Shown in pieces: positions 34,619-41,842 of a stretch of DNA of 64,000 nt. Within the stretch, counting starts at the first letter, position 1; every line of letters starts with the position of its first letter. The DNA comes from CAVRQM01 sp963822705 (GTDB lineage Bacteria > Pseudomonadota > Alphaproteobacteria > Acetobacterales > Acetobacteraceae). Where the stretch lies: the NCBI GenBank assembly GCA_963822705.1, contig CAWGIX010000012.1, positions 434,001 to 498,000 of the forward strand, written 5' to 3'. The position numbers and the translations under genes are program-made. Below the pieces are notes generated by a model that saw only the letters and a list, made by a program, of their open reading frames with translations, searched no databases and was not told the origin of the DNA.

Positions 34619-35861
34619 ATGGCCGATCCTACCCGCGAGGCGGCGCTGCTTTTGCTGACCTCCGTGCTCGACCGCCGCAAGCCGCTGGACGAGGCGCTGG
34701 ACGGCCTGCCGCCGGATATCGATCCGCGCGACCGCGCCGCCGCGCACCGGCTGGCCGCTGCCGGGTTGCGCCGGCTCGGCACCTTGGACGCCGTGCTGGA
34801 GCCGCTGCTGCGCCGGGCTCCGCCTCTCGCGGTGCGCCACATTCTGCGGCTGGGCGCGGCCGGACTGCTGCTGCTCGACACGCCCCCGCACGCCGCGGTC
34901 GACACCGCGGTCGCTCTGGCGCGAAAGCACGGACTCGCGCCATTTGCGGGACTGGTCAACGCGGTGCTCCGCCGAATTGCGGCGGCGGGCCCTGCGTCGA
35001 TGGCCGAACTGGACGGCCCCAGGCTCGACACGCCGTCCTGGCTCTGGACCAGTTGGGGCTCCGGCGCCCGAAGGATTGCCGAAGCGCACCAGCACGAGGC
35101 GCCGCTGGACCTCTCGCTCCGACCCGGCGCCGAGCCGCCCGGGGGCGGAACCGCACTCCCTACCGGCTCCTGGCGGTATCCAGCCGGCACCCGCGTCGCC
35201 GACCTGTCCGGCTATGCCGAGGGCGCGTTCTGGGTGCAGGACATCGCGGCGGCGCTTCCGGCCCGCCTGCTGTCGGCCCGCCCGGGCGAGCGCGTCGCCG
35301 ATCTGTGTGCCGCGCCGGGCGGCAAGACGGCCCAGCTCGCCGCGACCGGCGCCAGCGTCGTTGCAATCGAGCGCGACACGGCTCGCCTGCACCGATTGCG
35401 CGACAACCTTGTCCGTCTGCGACTCGCGGCGGACATCGTCGCCGCCGATGCCGAGGAGTGGCAGCCCGACTCGCCGCTGGACGCGGTGCTGCTGGACGCA
35501 CCGTGCAGCGCCACCGGCACCATCCGGCGCCACCCCGACGTGCCGCACCTGAAGCGCCTGCGCGATATCCCCGCGCTGGCTGCCCGGCAGGACCGGCTGC
35601 TGGACGCCGCCTGCGCCATGCTGCGTCCCGGCGGGCGGCTGGTCTACGCAGTGTGCTCGCTGCAACCGGAGGAGGGATTTCGGCGCGCCGAGGCGGCGCT
35701 GCGACCGTCTGCCCCTGGCGGCGGACCCGGTCAGCGCGCGCGAACTGCCGGAACTGGAAACGGCGTTGCTTCCAAATGGCTGGGTCCGGACCACGCCCGC
35801 GCTGTGGCCGGAGCGCGGCGGCATGGACGGGTTTTTCGTCGCCCGCTTCGTGCGCCGCTGA
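34619..35861 (+). CDS. rsmB: 16S rRNA (cytosine-967-C5)-methyltransferase, one frameshift
   Basis: RsmB/Sun methylates C967 of 16S rRNA. The N-terminal NusB-like domain (MADPTREAALLLLTSVLDRRKPLDEAL... HAAVDTAVALARKHGLAPFAGLVNAVLRRI, residues 1-135) precedes the methyltransferase domain: SAM motif I VADLCAAPGGKTAQLAATGASVVAIE, catalytic motif IV DAPCSATGTIRRHPDV and motif VI VYAVCSLQPEEG with the two cysteines. Near 35705 a one-base shift switches to the frame ending LPLAADPVSARELPELETALLPNGWVRTTP... GGMDGFFVARFVRR. About 413 residues. The heparinase-like gene follows, a neighbour pairing common in alphaproteobacteria. Confidence 0.9.
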
Positions 35862-35940
35862 ACCGTCCCGTTCCTTGTGCGCCACGCCGGTCCGCCTCTA
35901 GAAATCGACCGATGCCGCCATCCCCCTCCCCCACGCACTG

Positions 35941-37539
35941 ATGGCTTCGGGTCCCGGCCATTGGTTGCGCCAGACGCGTCGGCGGTTGGCGCGGCTGCCG
36001 AGCCTGCGCATGCGCGGGGTGCCGGACGCGCCGGCGGTTCCCGTGCGCGATCCATGGCCGGGCGAGCCGGCGCGCGGCGCCGCCTTGCTTCGCGGCGAGC
36101 TGGTGCTGAACGGGGTCAGTGCCGCGTTGCGGCCGGGCACAGGTTTTGCGCCCTCGGGCGGCCTGGGGATGCGGTGCCACGCCTACGGGTTTTCCTGGCT
36201 GCGCGACATGCGCGCCCTGGGCACCGACGCCGCGCGCGTGCGGGCCCGGGCCTTGGTACAGGACTGGATGGAAGCGCGGCATCCCGACCCGCTCGCCGGC
36301 CGGCCCGAGGTGATAGGAACCCGCATCGCGGCCTGGCTCGGGCACTACGACTTTTTCGCCGCCTCCGCCGACGACGCGTTTCGCCAGCGCTTGATGGCCC
36401 GGTTGGTCAGCGATGCCCGAACCCTCGGCGCGGTGCTGCCGCCGGAAGAACTCGACCTGCGCGGACTGACCGCGCTGAAAGGGCTGGTTGCCGCCGGCCT
36501 GGCCTTGCCGGAGCACGTAGGCTCGATCGCGCGCGTGCTGCGCGTCCTGCCCAGCGAGATCGCGCGCCAAATTCTCGCCGATGGCAGCCACGACGAGCGC
36601 AGTCCGGCGATGCTGCTTGGCGCGTTGCAGGAACTGATCGAGATCCGCAGCCTGCTCCAGACCGCCAACGCGCCGGCGCCGCCGGCCCTGCCGCAGGCGA
36701 TCGAGCGCATGAGTCCCGTGCTGCGCAGCCTGCGCCATGGCGACGGGGGCTTGGCGCTGTTCAACGGCACCACCGAGGGCGAGGTGGCACTGATCGACCT
36801 GGTGCTGAGTCAGGCCGGCCGCGGCGTTCGCGGTACCCCGGTGCTGTCGGCGGGCGGCTTCGAGCGCCTGCAGGCCGGACGCACCGTGCTGGTGGTCGAT
36901 TGCGGCCCGCCGCCCGCAGCCAAGCTTGACCGTTTTGCCCATGCCGGGACGCTGGCGCTCGAACTGTCGGTCGGCCGCGACCGGATGATCACCAACCTGG
37001 GCGCGGCCCCGCTCGCCGGGCCTGAGTGGCGCGACGCCACCCGCGCCACCGCAGCCCACAGCACCCTGGTGGTGGCCGACACGTCGAGCAGCGAGCTGCA
37101 CGAGGACGGCCTGGGCCGGCGGCCGACGCATGTGGAGCGGCAGCGCCAGGAGGCCAATGGCGCGCACTGGCTGGAGGCAAGCCACGACGGCTATCGCCGG
37201 CCGTTCGGCGCCGTGCATCGCCGCCGGCTGTATCTGGCGGAGAGCGGCGAGGATATTCGCGGCGAAGACTCCGTCGAGGCCGCGACCCCGCAACCCTACG
37301 CGCTACGCTTCCACCTGCATCCGACCGTCGACGCCAGCCTGCAACAGGACGGCGAGGCGGTGCTGATCCGCCTGCCCTCCGGCTCCGGCTGGCGGCTGCG
37401 GGCCGAGGGGGCCCGGATGACGCTGGAAGAGAGCCTCTATCTGGGCGGCTCCGAGCCGCGTCGGACGGAGCAGGTCGTCCTGACCGGTTTCCAGGACGGG
37501 CCGCAGCACGTGAAATGGGCCATTACAAAGGTCGGTTAA
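35941..37539 (+). CDS. Heparinase II/III family protein
   Basis: A 532-residue protein with an alpha-helical toroid N-terminal domain (RGELVLNGVSAALRP, HAYGFSWLRDMRALG, RIAAWLGHYDFFAA, residues 50-270) and a C-terminal beta-sandwich with the Hepar_II_III motifs (GHDDALALFNG-like HGDGGLALFNG, LDRFAHAGTLALELSVGRDRMITNLG, HSTLVVADTSSSE, YRRPFGAVHRRRLYL). The family comprises polysaccharide lyases, but these alphaproteobacterial relatives next to rsmB lack a demonstrated substrate. No signal peptide is evident. ATG 35941. No frameshift. Confidence 0.87.
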   Translation: MASGPGHWLRQTRRRLARLPSLRMRGVPDAPAVPVRDPWPGEPARGAALLRGELVLNGVSAALRPGTGFAPSGGLGMRCHAYGFSWLRDMRALGTDAARVRARALVQDWMEARHPDPLAGRPEVIGTRIAAWLGHYDFFAASADDAFRQRLMARLVSDARTLGAVLPPEELDLRGLTALKGLVAAGLALPEHVGSIARVLRVLPSEIARQILADGSHDERSPAMLLGALQELIEIRSLLQTANAPAPPALPQAIERMSPVLRSLRHGDGGLALFNGTTEGEVALIDLVLSQAGRGVRGTPVLSAGGFERLQAGRTVLVVDCGPPPAAKLDRFAHAGTLALELSVGRDRMITNLGAAPLAGPEWRDATRATAAHSTLVVADTSSSELHEDGLGRRPTHVERQRQEANGAHWLEASHDGYRRPFGAVHRRRLYLAESGEDIRGEDSVEAATPQPYALRFHLHPTVDASLQQDGEAVLIRLPSGSGWRLRAEGARMTLEESLYLGGSEPRRTEQVVLTGFQDGPQHVKWAITKVG

Positions 37540-37560
37540 CCGCGTCGTCACTCGCTGTGA

Positions 37561-37585
37561 GGAACCCTGCGCAGCCTCGCCCGTT
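37561..37585 (+). promoter_or_regulatory. EcfG-type general stress promoter of csbD
   Basis: GGAAC (37561-37565) and CGTT (37582-37585) are separated by 16 bp, an exact match to the alphaproteobacterial sigma-EcfG consensus GGAAC-N16/17-CGTT. The site ends 29 bp before the csbD ATG. CsbD proteins are general-stress proteins, which fits. An exact match at this position is unlikely by chance but is not proof. Confidence 0.7.
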
Positions 37586-37614
37586 TTGACTGCACCACAG
37601 CAAATGGAGTGGCC

Positions 37615-37800
37615 ATGGACAAGGATCGGGTGTCAGGCGCTGCCAACCAAGCCAAGGGTTCCATCAAGGAAGGTGCCGGCAAGGTGGCCGGCGACACCAA
37701 AATGGAGGCCGAGGGCAAGGCCGATAAGGCTGCGGGAAAAGTTCAGAGCGCCGTTGGCGGGGCCAAGGATGCCGCGCGCGACGCTATCGACAAGACCTGA
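37615..37800 (+). CDS. CsbD family stress-response protein
   Basis: A 61-residue hydrophilic protein, MDKDRVSGAANQAKGSIKEGAGKVAGDTKMEAEGKADKAAGKVQSAVGGAKDAARDAIDKT, the complete CsbD pattern of Gly/Ala/Lys-rich amphipathic repeats. GGAG lies 5 bp before ATG 37615; an in-frame GTG at 37609 is less well placed. CsbD in Bacillus is sigma-B dependent, and here an EcfG-type promoter precedes the gene, so induction by general stress is expected. The molecular function of the family is unknown. It is monocistronic, with a hairpin just after the stop. Confidence 0.92.
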   Translation: MDKDRVSGAANQAKGSIKEGAGKVAGDTKMEAEGKADKAAGKVQSAVGGAKDAARDAIDKT

Positions 37801-37808
37801 CCTGAGCT

Positions 37809-37847
37809 GAGCGCCGGTCGAGGGCGTCGCGGGGGACCGCGGCGCTC
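37809..37847 (+). terminator. Possible csbD 3' hairpin
   Basis: GAGCGCCG (37809-37816) and CGGCGCTC (37840-37847) form 8-bp arms starting 9 bases after the csbD stop. No T tract follows, so it could be a Rho-assisted or processed 3' end rather than a classical intrinsic terminator. Confidence 0.35.
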
Positions 37848-37910
37848 TCGCCGTGTCTGGAAGTGGACCTCCCTCCCTGCCACTGTGGGTCCGTTCGACA
37901 GGAGCGACCA

Positions 37911-38408
37911 GTGGTCACCCGGGAGGCATATCGCGAGGCCATGGCGCGGCTGGGAGCGGCGGTGAACGTGATCGCCACCGACGGCGCCGCCGGACGGCGG
38001 GGGTTTACCGCCTCCGCGGTTTGTAGCGTGACCGATGACCCGCCGACCCTGCTGGTCTGCTGCAACCGCTTCAATGACAGCCACGCGGCCCTGGTCGGCA
38101 ACCGGGTGATGTGCATCAACACTCTGGCCGCCGCCCAGCAGCATGTCTCCAACGTTTTCGCGGGGCTGACCGGGGAGGACGGAGAGCAGCGCTTCCGGGC
38201 CGCCTCATGGTACACATTGGAGACCGGTGCACCCGCGCTGTACGGCGCCGTGGTTTCGTTCGATTGCCGCGTCGCGCAGTTCACCGACGTCGGCACCCAT
38301 ACGGTGCTGTTCGGCGAAGTGGCCGCGATCCGCCACGGAACGGCGCGCGACGCGCTGATTTATTTCGGCCGCGCGTACCATCCCGTGGTGCATCCGGTCG
38401 TTTCGTAG
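37911..38408 (+). CDS. Flavin reductase domain protein
   Basis: A 165-residue short-chain flavin reductase of the HpaC/RutF/DIM6 group, which supplies FMNH2 or FADH2 to a partner monooxygenase using NAD(P)H. It starts at GTG 37911 (VTREAYREAMARLGAAVNVIATDG), ten bases after GGAG. Motifs: GFTASAVCSVTDDPPTLLVCCNR (flavin-binding, about residues 33-55), SHAALVGNRVMCINTLAA, FRAASWYTLETGAPAL and the terminal LIYFGRAYHPV. No monooxygenase gene is adjacent, so the partner is unknown. Confidence 0.87.
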   Translation: MVTREAYREAMARLGAAVNVIATDGAAGRRGFTASAVCSVTDDPPTLLVCCNRFNDSHAALVGNRVMCINTLAAAQQHVSNVFAGLTGEDGEQRFRAASWYTLETGAPALYGAVVSFDCRVAQFTDVGTHTVLFGEVAAIRHGTARDALIYFGRAYHPVVHPVVS

Positions 38409-38497
38409 AAACAAGAAATCCGGCGGCTGTGTCCAGCTGGAGCCGGACACGACCGCCCGAAAGGCCGTTGCCCCCGCGACCGCCTGACCCCCCACTT

Positions 38498-39607
38498 CTA
38501 CATCTGCTTGTAGTCGCCGTTGTGCCAGATGTACCAGACGTACCCGGGAAGGTTTGGATCACCCTTGCTGTTATAGGTGATGTCGCCCAGCACGGTCGAC
38601 CAAGGGCCACCGGACTTCAGTTCATCGGCAACCTTGTGCGGATCGGTCGTGCCCGCCTTGGTTGCCGCCTCCGCCCAAACCTGCACCGCGGCGTAGGTGT
38701 ACAGCGTGTAGCCCTCCGGATCGTAGTGCTGGTCCTGGAACTCCTTCACCACCGCGGCCGCTACAGGACGCCCGCGCGGGTCGGGAGCAAACGTGTTCTT
38801 GAGTCCCTCGATGGCGTCGCCGCCGACCTGCCAAAGCTCCTTGGTGGCCAGCGAGTCCGGTCCCAGGATCTGCGCTTTCAGACCTTGTTCCTTGGCCTGA
38901 CGCGCGATCAGTCCCACCTCAGAATGGTAGCCGCCGATGAACACCACGCCGATGTTCGCTTCCTTCAGCCGGCTGACCAGCGCCGAATAGTCGCGCTCGC
39001 CGGGAGTGTAGGTTTCGTACAAAGTCTCCTGCTTGCCCTCGGCATTGGCGTTCTTCTTGACCTCGTCGGCGATGCCTTTGCCGTAGGTCGAGTTGTCGGT
39101 CAGGATCGCCAGTTTCTGGTCCTTGTACTCGGTCGCCAGCGTATGGCCGACGGTCTTGCCTTGCTGGTCGTCCCGGCCGCAGGTGCGAAACGTGTTCCAG
39201 CTGCCCTCGTCGGTAAATTTCGGATTGGTCGAGGCCGGGGTGATCTCGAGAATGCCTTCCTCGGTGTAGACCTTGCTGGCGGGGATGGAACTGGACGAGC
39301 AGAAATGCCCGGCCACCATAACCACGCCATCGGAAGCGAGTTTGTTGGCAACCGAGACCGCCTGTTTTGGATCGCAGGCGTCGTCGCCGACCTCCAGTTC
39401 GATCTTCTTGCCCAGCACGCCGCCCTTGGCGTTCAGGTCATTGACCGCCTGCTGCGCGCCGCGCTTCATCTGCTCGCCGAACGCGGCGTATTCGCCGGTG
39501 ATCGGGCCGGCGGTGGCGATCTTGATCTGCGCGTGCGCAGGTGACGCGGCAAATACCGCCGCAAGCGCCAGCGCGGCCGCGCCGGACAACAGGGTACGCA
39601 TCATCAT
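38498..39607 (-). CDS. Branched-chain amino acid-type ABC transporter substrate-binding protein
   Basis: A 369-residue periplasmic binding protein of the LivJ/LivK class. MMMRTLLSGAAALALAAVFAASPAHA is a Sec signal peptide with an A-H-A cleavage site; the mature part begins QIKIATAGPITGEYAAFGEQMKRGAQQAVNDLNAKGG. Later motifs: VVMVAGHFCSSSSIPASKVYTEEGILEITPAST, DQQGKTVGHTLATEY, GVVFIGGYHSEVGLIARQAKEQG and the C-terminal VLGDITYNSKGDPNLPGYVWYIW. GAGGAA lies 8 bp before the first ATG. No permease or ATPase genes (livHMGF) are adjacent; they must be elsewhere. The ligand is likely a branched-chain or other hydrophobic amino acid. Confidence 0.9.
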   Translation of the reverse strand: MMMRTLLSGAAALALAAVFAASPAHAQIKIATAGPITGEYAAFGEQMKRGAQQAVNDLNAKGGVLGKKIELEVGDDACDPKQAVSVANKLASDGVVMVAGHFCSSSSIPASKVYTEEGILEITPASTNPKFTDEGSWNTFRTCGRDDQQGKTVGHTLATEYKDQKLAILTDNSTYGKGIADEVKKNANAEGKQETLYETYTPGERDYSALVSRLKEANIGVVFIGGYHSEVGLIARQAKEQGLKAQILGPDSLATKELWQVGGDAIEGLKNTFAPDPRGRPVAAAVVKEFQDQHYDPEGYTLYTYAAVQVWAEAATKAGTTDPHKVADELKSGGPWSTVLGDITYNSKGDPNLPGYVWYIWHNGDYKQM

Positions 39608-39744
39608 GACGTGATTTCCTCACCGTGGTTACTGGCCGCGCCCTTGGCGGCCGGCTGACGGATAGCCTAAGCGCAACCGGGATGGCCGAAAAGCCCCGGC
39701 CGCTGCGGCCGGGCCCGGCGAGAAGGATGGGCAGGGAGGACGGC

Positions 39745-40641
39745 ATGAGCGGTCAAGCGATCGGAGTGATCGGACTAGGCGGCATGGGGGGCGCCATCGC
39801 CGGCCGGCTGTTGGACCAGGGCTTTCGGGTCCGCGTGTGGAACAGAACGGCAAGCGCCGGCGATGCGCTGGTGGCGCGCGGGGCGGAGCGCGCGGGAAGC
39901 CCCGCGGAGGCGGCCGAGCCGGGCGGCGCCGTCATCACCATGGTGGCCAATGACGCAGCCCTGGAGGCAGTGGCCCTCGGAGCCGGGGGCTTTTTGGCAC
40001 GGCTGGGCGCCGACGGAGTGCACATCTCCATGAGCACGATCTCCGTGGCGCTGGCGCGCTCGCTGGCCGAGCGGCAGGCGGCAGCCGGGTCAGCCTGGGT
40101 GGCAGCGCCGGTGTTCGGACGGCCGGATGCGGCCGCCGCCGGAAAACTCTGGGTCCTGCACTCCGGCGCCGCCGCGGCAAAGGCGCGCGTGCGCCCGGTG
40201 CTGGAGGCAATCAGCCAAGGCATTTTCGACATCGGCGAGGAACCGGATGCGGCATCGGCCGGAAAGATCGCCGGCAATTTCCTGATCGCCTCGGCAATGG
40301 AGGCGATGAGCGAGGCATTTGCCCTGCTGCAGAAGCGCGGTGTCGATGCCCGCGTGTTCCACGAGATGATGAGCAAGACGATCTTTGCCGGGCCGATCCA
40401 CCAGAACTACGGCCGCTTCATCCTGGACCAGGCGTTCTCGCCGCCTGGGTTCAAGCTGGCGCTCGGTGCCAAGGATGTCGGGCTGGCGCTGGCCGCCGGT
40501 TCCGAGAGCCAGGTGCCGCTGCCGATGGCTAGCCTGCTGCGCGACCGCTTTCTGGCGGCCATGGCGCAAGGCCGGGGGGATTTGGACTGGACCAGCATTG
40601 CGCTGAACGCGCGGGCGGAGGCGGGATTGGATGCGACCTGA
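39745..40641 (+). CDS. NAD(P)-dependent beta-hydroxyacid dehydrogenase (3-hydroxyisobutyrate dehydrogenase-like)
   Basis: A 298-residue member of the beta-hydroxyacid dehydrogenase family. MSGQAIGVIGLGGMGGAIAGRLLDQGFRVRVWNRT is the Rossmann GxGxxG start. HISMSTISVALARSL is the substrate-site block, AAPVFGRPDAAAAGKLWVLHSG follows, and the catalytic Lys lies in ASAGKIAGNFLIASAMEAMSEAFAL. The C-terminal helical domain ends GRGDLDWTSIALNARAEAGL. Alternative substrates are tartronate semialdehyde, 2-hydroxy-3-oxopropionate or imines. ATG 39745 is preceded by GGGAGGA. It is transcribed divergently from the binding protein. Confidence 0.87.
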   Translation: MSGQAIGVIGLGGMGGAIAGRLLDQGFRVRVWNRTASAGDALVARGAERAGSPAEAAEPGGAVITMVANDAALEAVALGAGGFLARLGADGVHISMSTISVALARSLAERQAAAGSAWVAAPVFGRPDAAAAGKLWVLHSGAAAAKARVRPVLEAISQGIFDIGEEPDAASAGKIAGNFLIASAMEAMSEAFALLQKRGVDARVFHEMMSKTIFAGPIHQNYGRFILDQAFSPPGFKLALGAKDVGLALAAGSESQVPLPMASLLRDRFLAAMAQGRGDLDWTSIALNARAEAGLDAT

Positions 40642-40767
40642 AGCCGGCCGCCCAGTGACTCGAAGGCACTTGCTTCGGACCACTCGACCTGCCCATGCAC
40701 GCCAGACGCCCTGCGGATGACGTGCAGACGGTGCATTTTGCAGTTGCCTCCCGCCCCTCGGGGGATT

Positions 40768-40790
40768 AAGCTGTATTTTATATATACCTT
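40768..40790. promoter_or_regulatory. NsrR-type operator
   Basis: A 23-bp dyad running from AAGCTGTATTT to ATATATACCTT matches the NsrR consensus (AAGATGYATTT-N-AAATRCATCTT) at 18 of 22 defined positions. It lies 10-33 bp upstream of the first ATG of an operon whose third gene encodes an NsrR-like repressor, and overlaps the only TATA-rich, -10-like sequence there. Repression relieved by nitric oxide is the natural reading. Confidence 0.75.
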
Positions 40791-40800
40791 AGGTGCGGTA

Positions 40801-40959
40801 ATGAACTTCGCCACAAGAGTGTTCTTCCTTCCGGGCGACCTCGTCGCCAACTTGCTGGGCGCGACGGAAGCCGACGATCGGACGATGATCCGCACGCTCG
40901 TCGACATGCTGTTTTGGAATGCCGTGATCGTCGTCGGCGCTTTGGTATTCTTCCTGTAA
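40801..40959 (+). CDS. 52-residue membrane protein in NO-response operon
   Basis: MNFATRVFFLPGDLVANLLG, then ATEADDRTMIRTLVDMLFWNA and a C-terminal hydrophobic stretch (NAVIVVGALVFFL). The ATG at 40801 follows AGGTG with 5-base spacing. The stop TAA overlaps the ATG of the haemoglobin gene (TAATG), so the two are translationally coupled. The sequence suggests an amphipathic N-terminus, an acidic middle and a single membrane helix at the end. I recognise no family. Position behind an NsrR-type operator suggests a role with the truncated haemoglobin, for example membrane anchoring or respiration-linked NO detoxification, but this is inference. Confidence 0.65.
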   Translation: MNFATRVFFLPGDLVANLLGATEADDRTMIRTLVDMLFWNAVIVVGALVFFL

Positions 40960-41390
40960 TGGCACCTTACGATGAGGTCACGGAGGCGACGATCAGGGCG
41001 CTGGTAGACGGATTCTATGCCCGGGTCCGCGGCGACCCTGCGCTCGGCCCGATTTTCGCCCGTGCCATCGCCGAAGACGCATGGCCAGCACATCTGGAGA
41101 AAATGTACGCTTTCTGGTCGTCGGTGATGCTGACCAGTGGTCGCTACAAGGGCAATCCGGTGAGCACGCACCGCGCCGTCGCCGGCATCGTACCGTCACT
41201 GTTCGGCAACTGGCTTGATCTGTTCGAGGCTACCGCAGCCGAACTGTTCGTCCCCGAGATCGCGGACCGGTTCGCGTGCACCGCCCGGCGAATCGCAGAA
41301 AGCTTGAAGCTCGCAATCTTCTTCCGTCCGGCCCAGCCCTGGCCCGAGGATTTGCGCCAGCGCCCTGCGGTTTCGCGCGTATGCGCCTGA
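40959..41390 (+). CDS. Group III truncated haemoglobin
   Basis: A 143-residue globin of the trHbIII/TrbP class. Helix B shows LVDGFYARVRGDPALGPIFAR with Tyr20 at the distal B10 position; helix E region shows HLEKMYAFWSSVMLTSGRYKGNPVSTH with the class-defining Trp53 and the proximal His71. The FGNWLDLF block also fits the family. Group III globins bind O2 and NO tightly and act in NO or nitrosative defence in several bacteria (Campylobacter Ctb, itself induced by NO). Overlaps with the small membrane gene upstream and with nsrR downstream (10 bp) show one operon. Confidence 0.9.
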   Translation: MAPYDEVTEATIRALVDGFYARVRGDPALGPIFARAIAEDAWPAHLEKMYAFWSSVMLTSGRYKGNPVSTHRAVAGIVPSLFGNWLDLFEATAAELFVPEIADRFACTARRIAESLKLAIFFRPAQPWPEDLRQRPAVSRVCA

Positions 41391-41821
41391 CCGCGTTCAG
41401 CGACTATACGTTGCGCACGCTAATCTACCTGGCGCTGCGTCCAAACGTCTTGTGCACGATCGACGAGATCGCCGAAGCGTACGGCATCTCGGCCAATCAC
41501 CTGACGAAAGTGGTGCATCAGGCAGCGCAGGCGGGCGAGATGCACACCGTGCGGGGCCAGCGTGGCGGGCTAAGGCTGGCGCGGTCGCCTGAGACAATCA
41601 ACCTCGGGGCGGTCTTGCGCCGCACGGAGCCGGACCTGGACATCGCGCCCTGTTTTGGCTCCAACACCGCCTGCTGCATCCAGCCGGCCTGCGTGCTGCG
41701 GGGGGCGCTGAAGGAGGCACTCGTGGCGTTTCTTTCGGTAGTGGATCGCATGACGCTCGCGGATCTCATTCGTCCCAGATGGCAGCTCTCCGAGCTGCTG
41801 AGGCTTGAGCCAGCGGCTTAG
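41381..41821 (+). CDS. nsrR: NsrR-like Rrf2 family transcriptional repressor
   Basis: A 146-residue Rrf2 regulator. MRLTAFSDYTLRTLIYLALRPN is the classic NsrR start. A winged helix follows (TIDEIAEAYGISANHLTKVVHQAAQAGEMHTVRGQRGGLRLA). The iron-sulphur ligands are Cys91, Cys98 or Cys99, and Cys104 in CFGSNTACCIQPAC, and Asp8 matches the fourth ligand known from Streptomyces NsrR. It should hold a [4Fe-4S] cluster that reacts with NO and releases DNA. It overlaps the haemoglobin gene and presumably autoregulates through the dyad at 40768-40790. RirA and IscR are alternatives, but the operator and globin favour NsrR. Confidence 0.87.
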   Translation: MRLTAFSDYTLRTLIYLALRPNVLCTIDEIAEAYGISANHLTKVVHQAAQAGEMHTVRGQRGGLRLARSPETINLGAVLRRTEPDLDIAPCFGSNTACCIQPACVLRGALKEALVAFLSVVDRMTLADLIRPRWQLSELLRLEPAA

Positions 41822-41842
41822 GACGCCTCGAAAGACGGAAAG

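Noticed and set aside
32921..36055. 1044-residue minus-strand protein
   Set aside because: Its first half is antisense to rsmB and the heparinase start. Only the part after 34573 is a GT39 protein.
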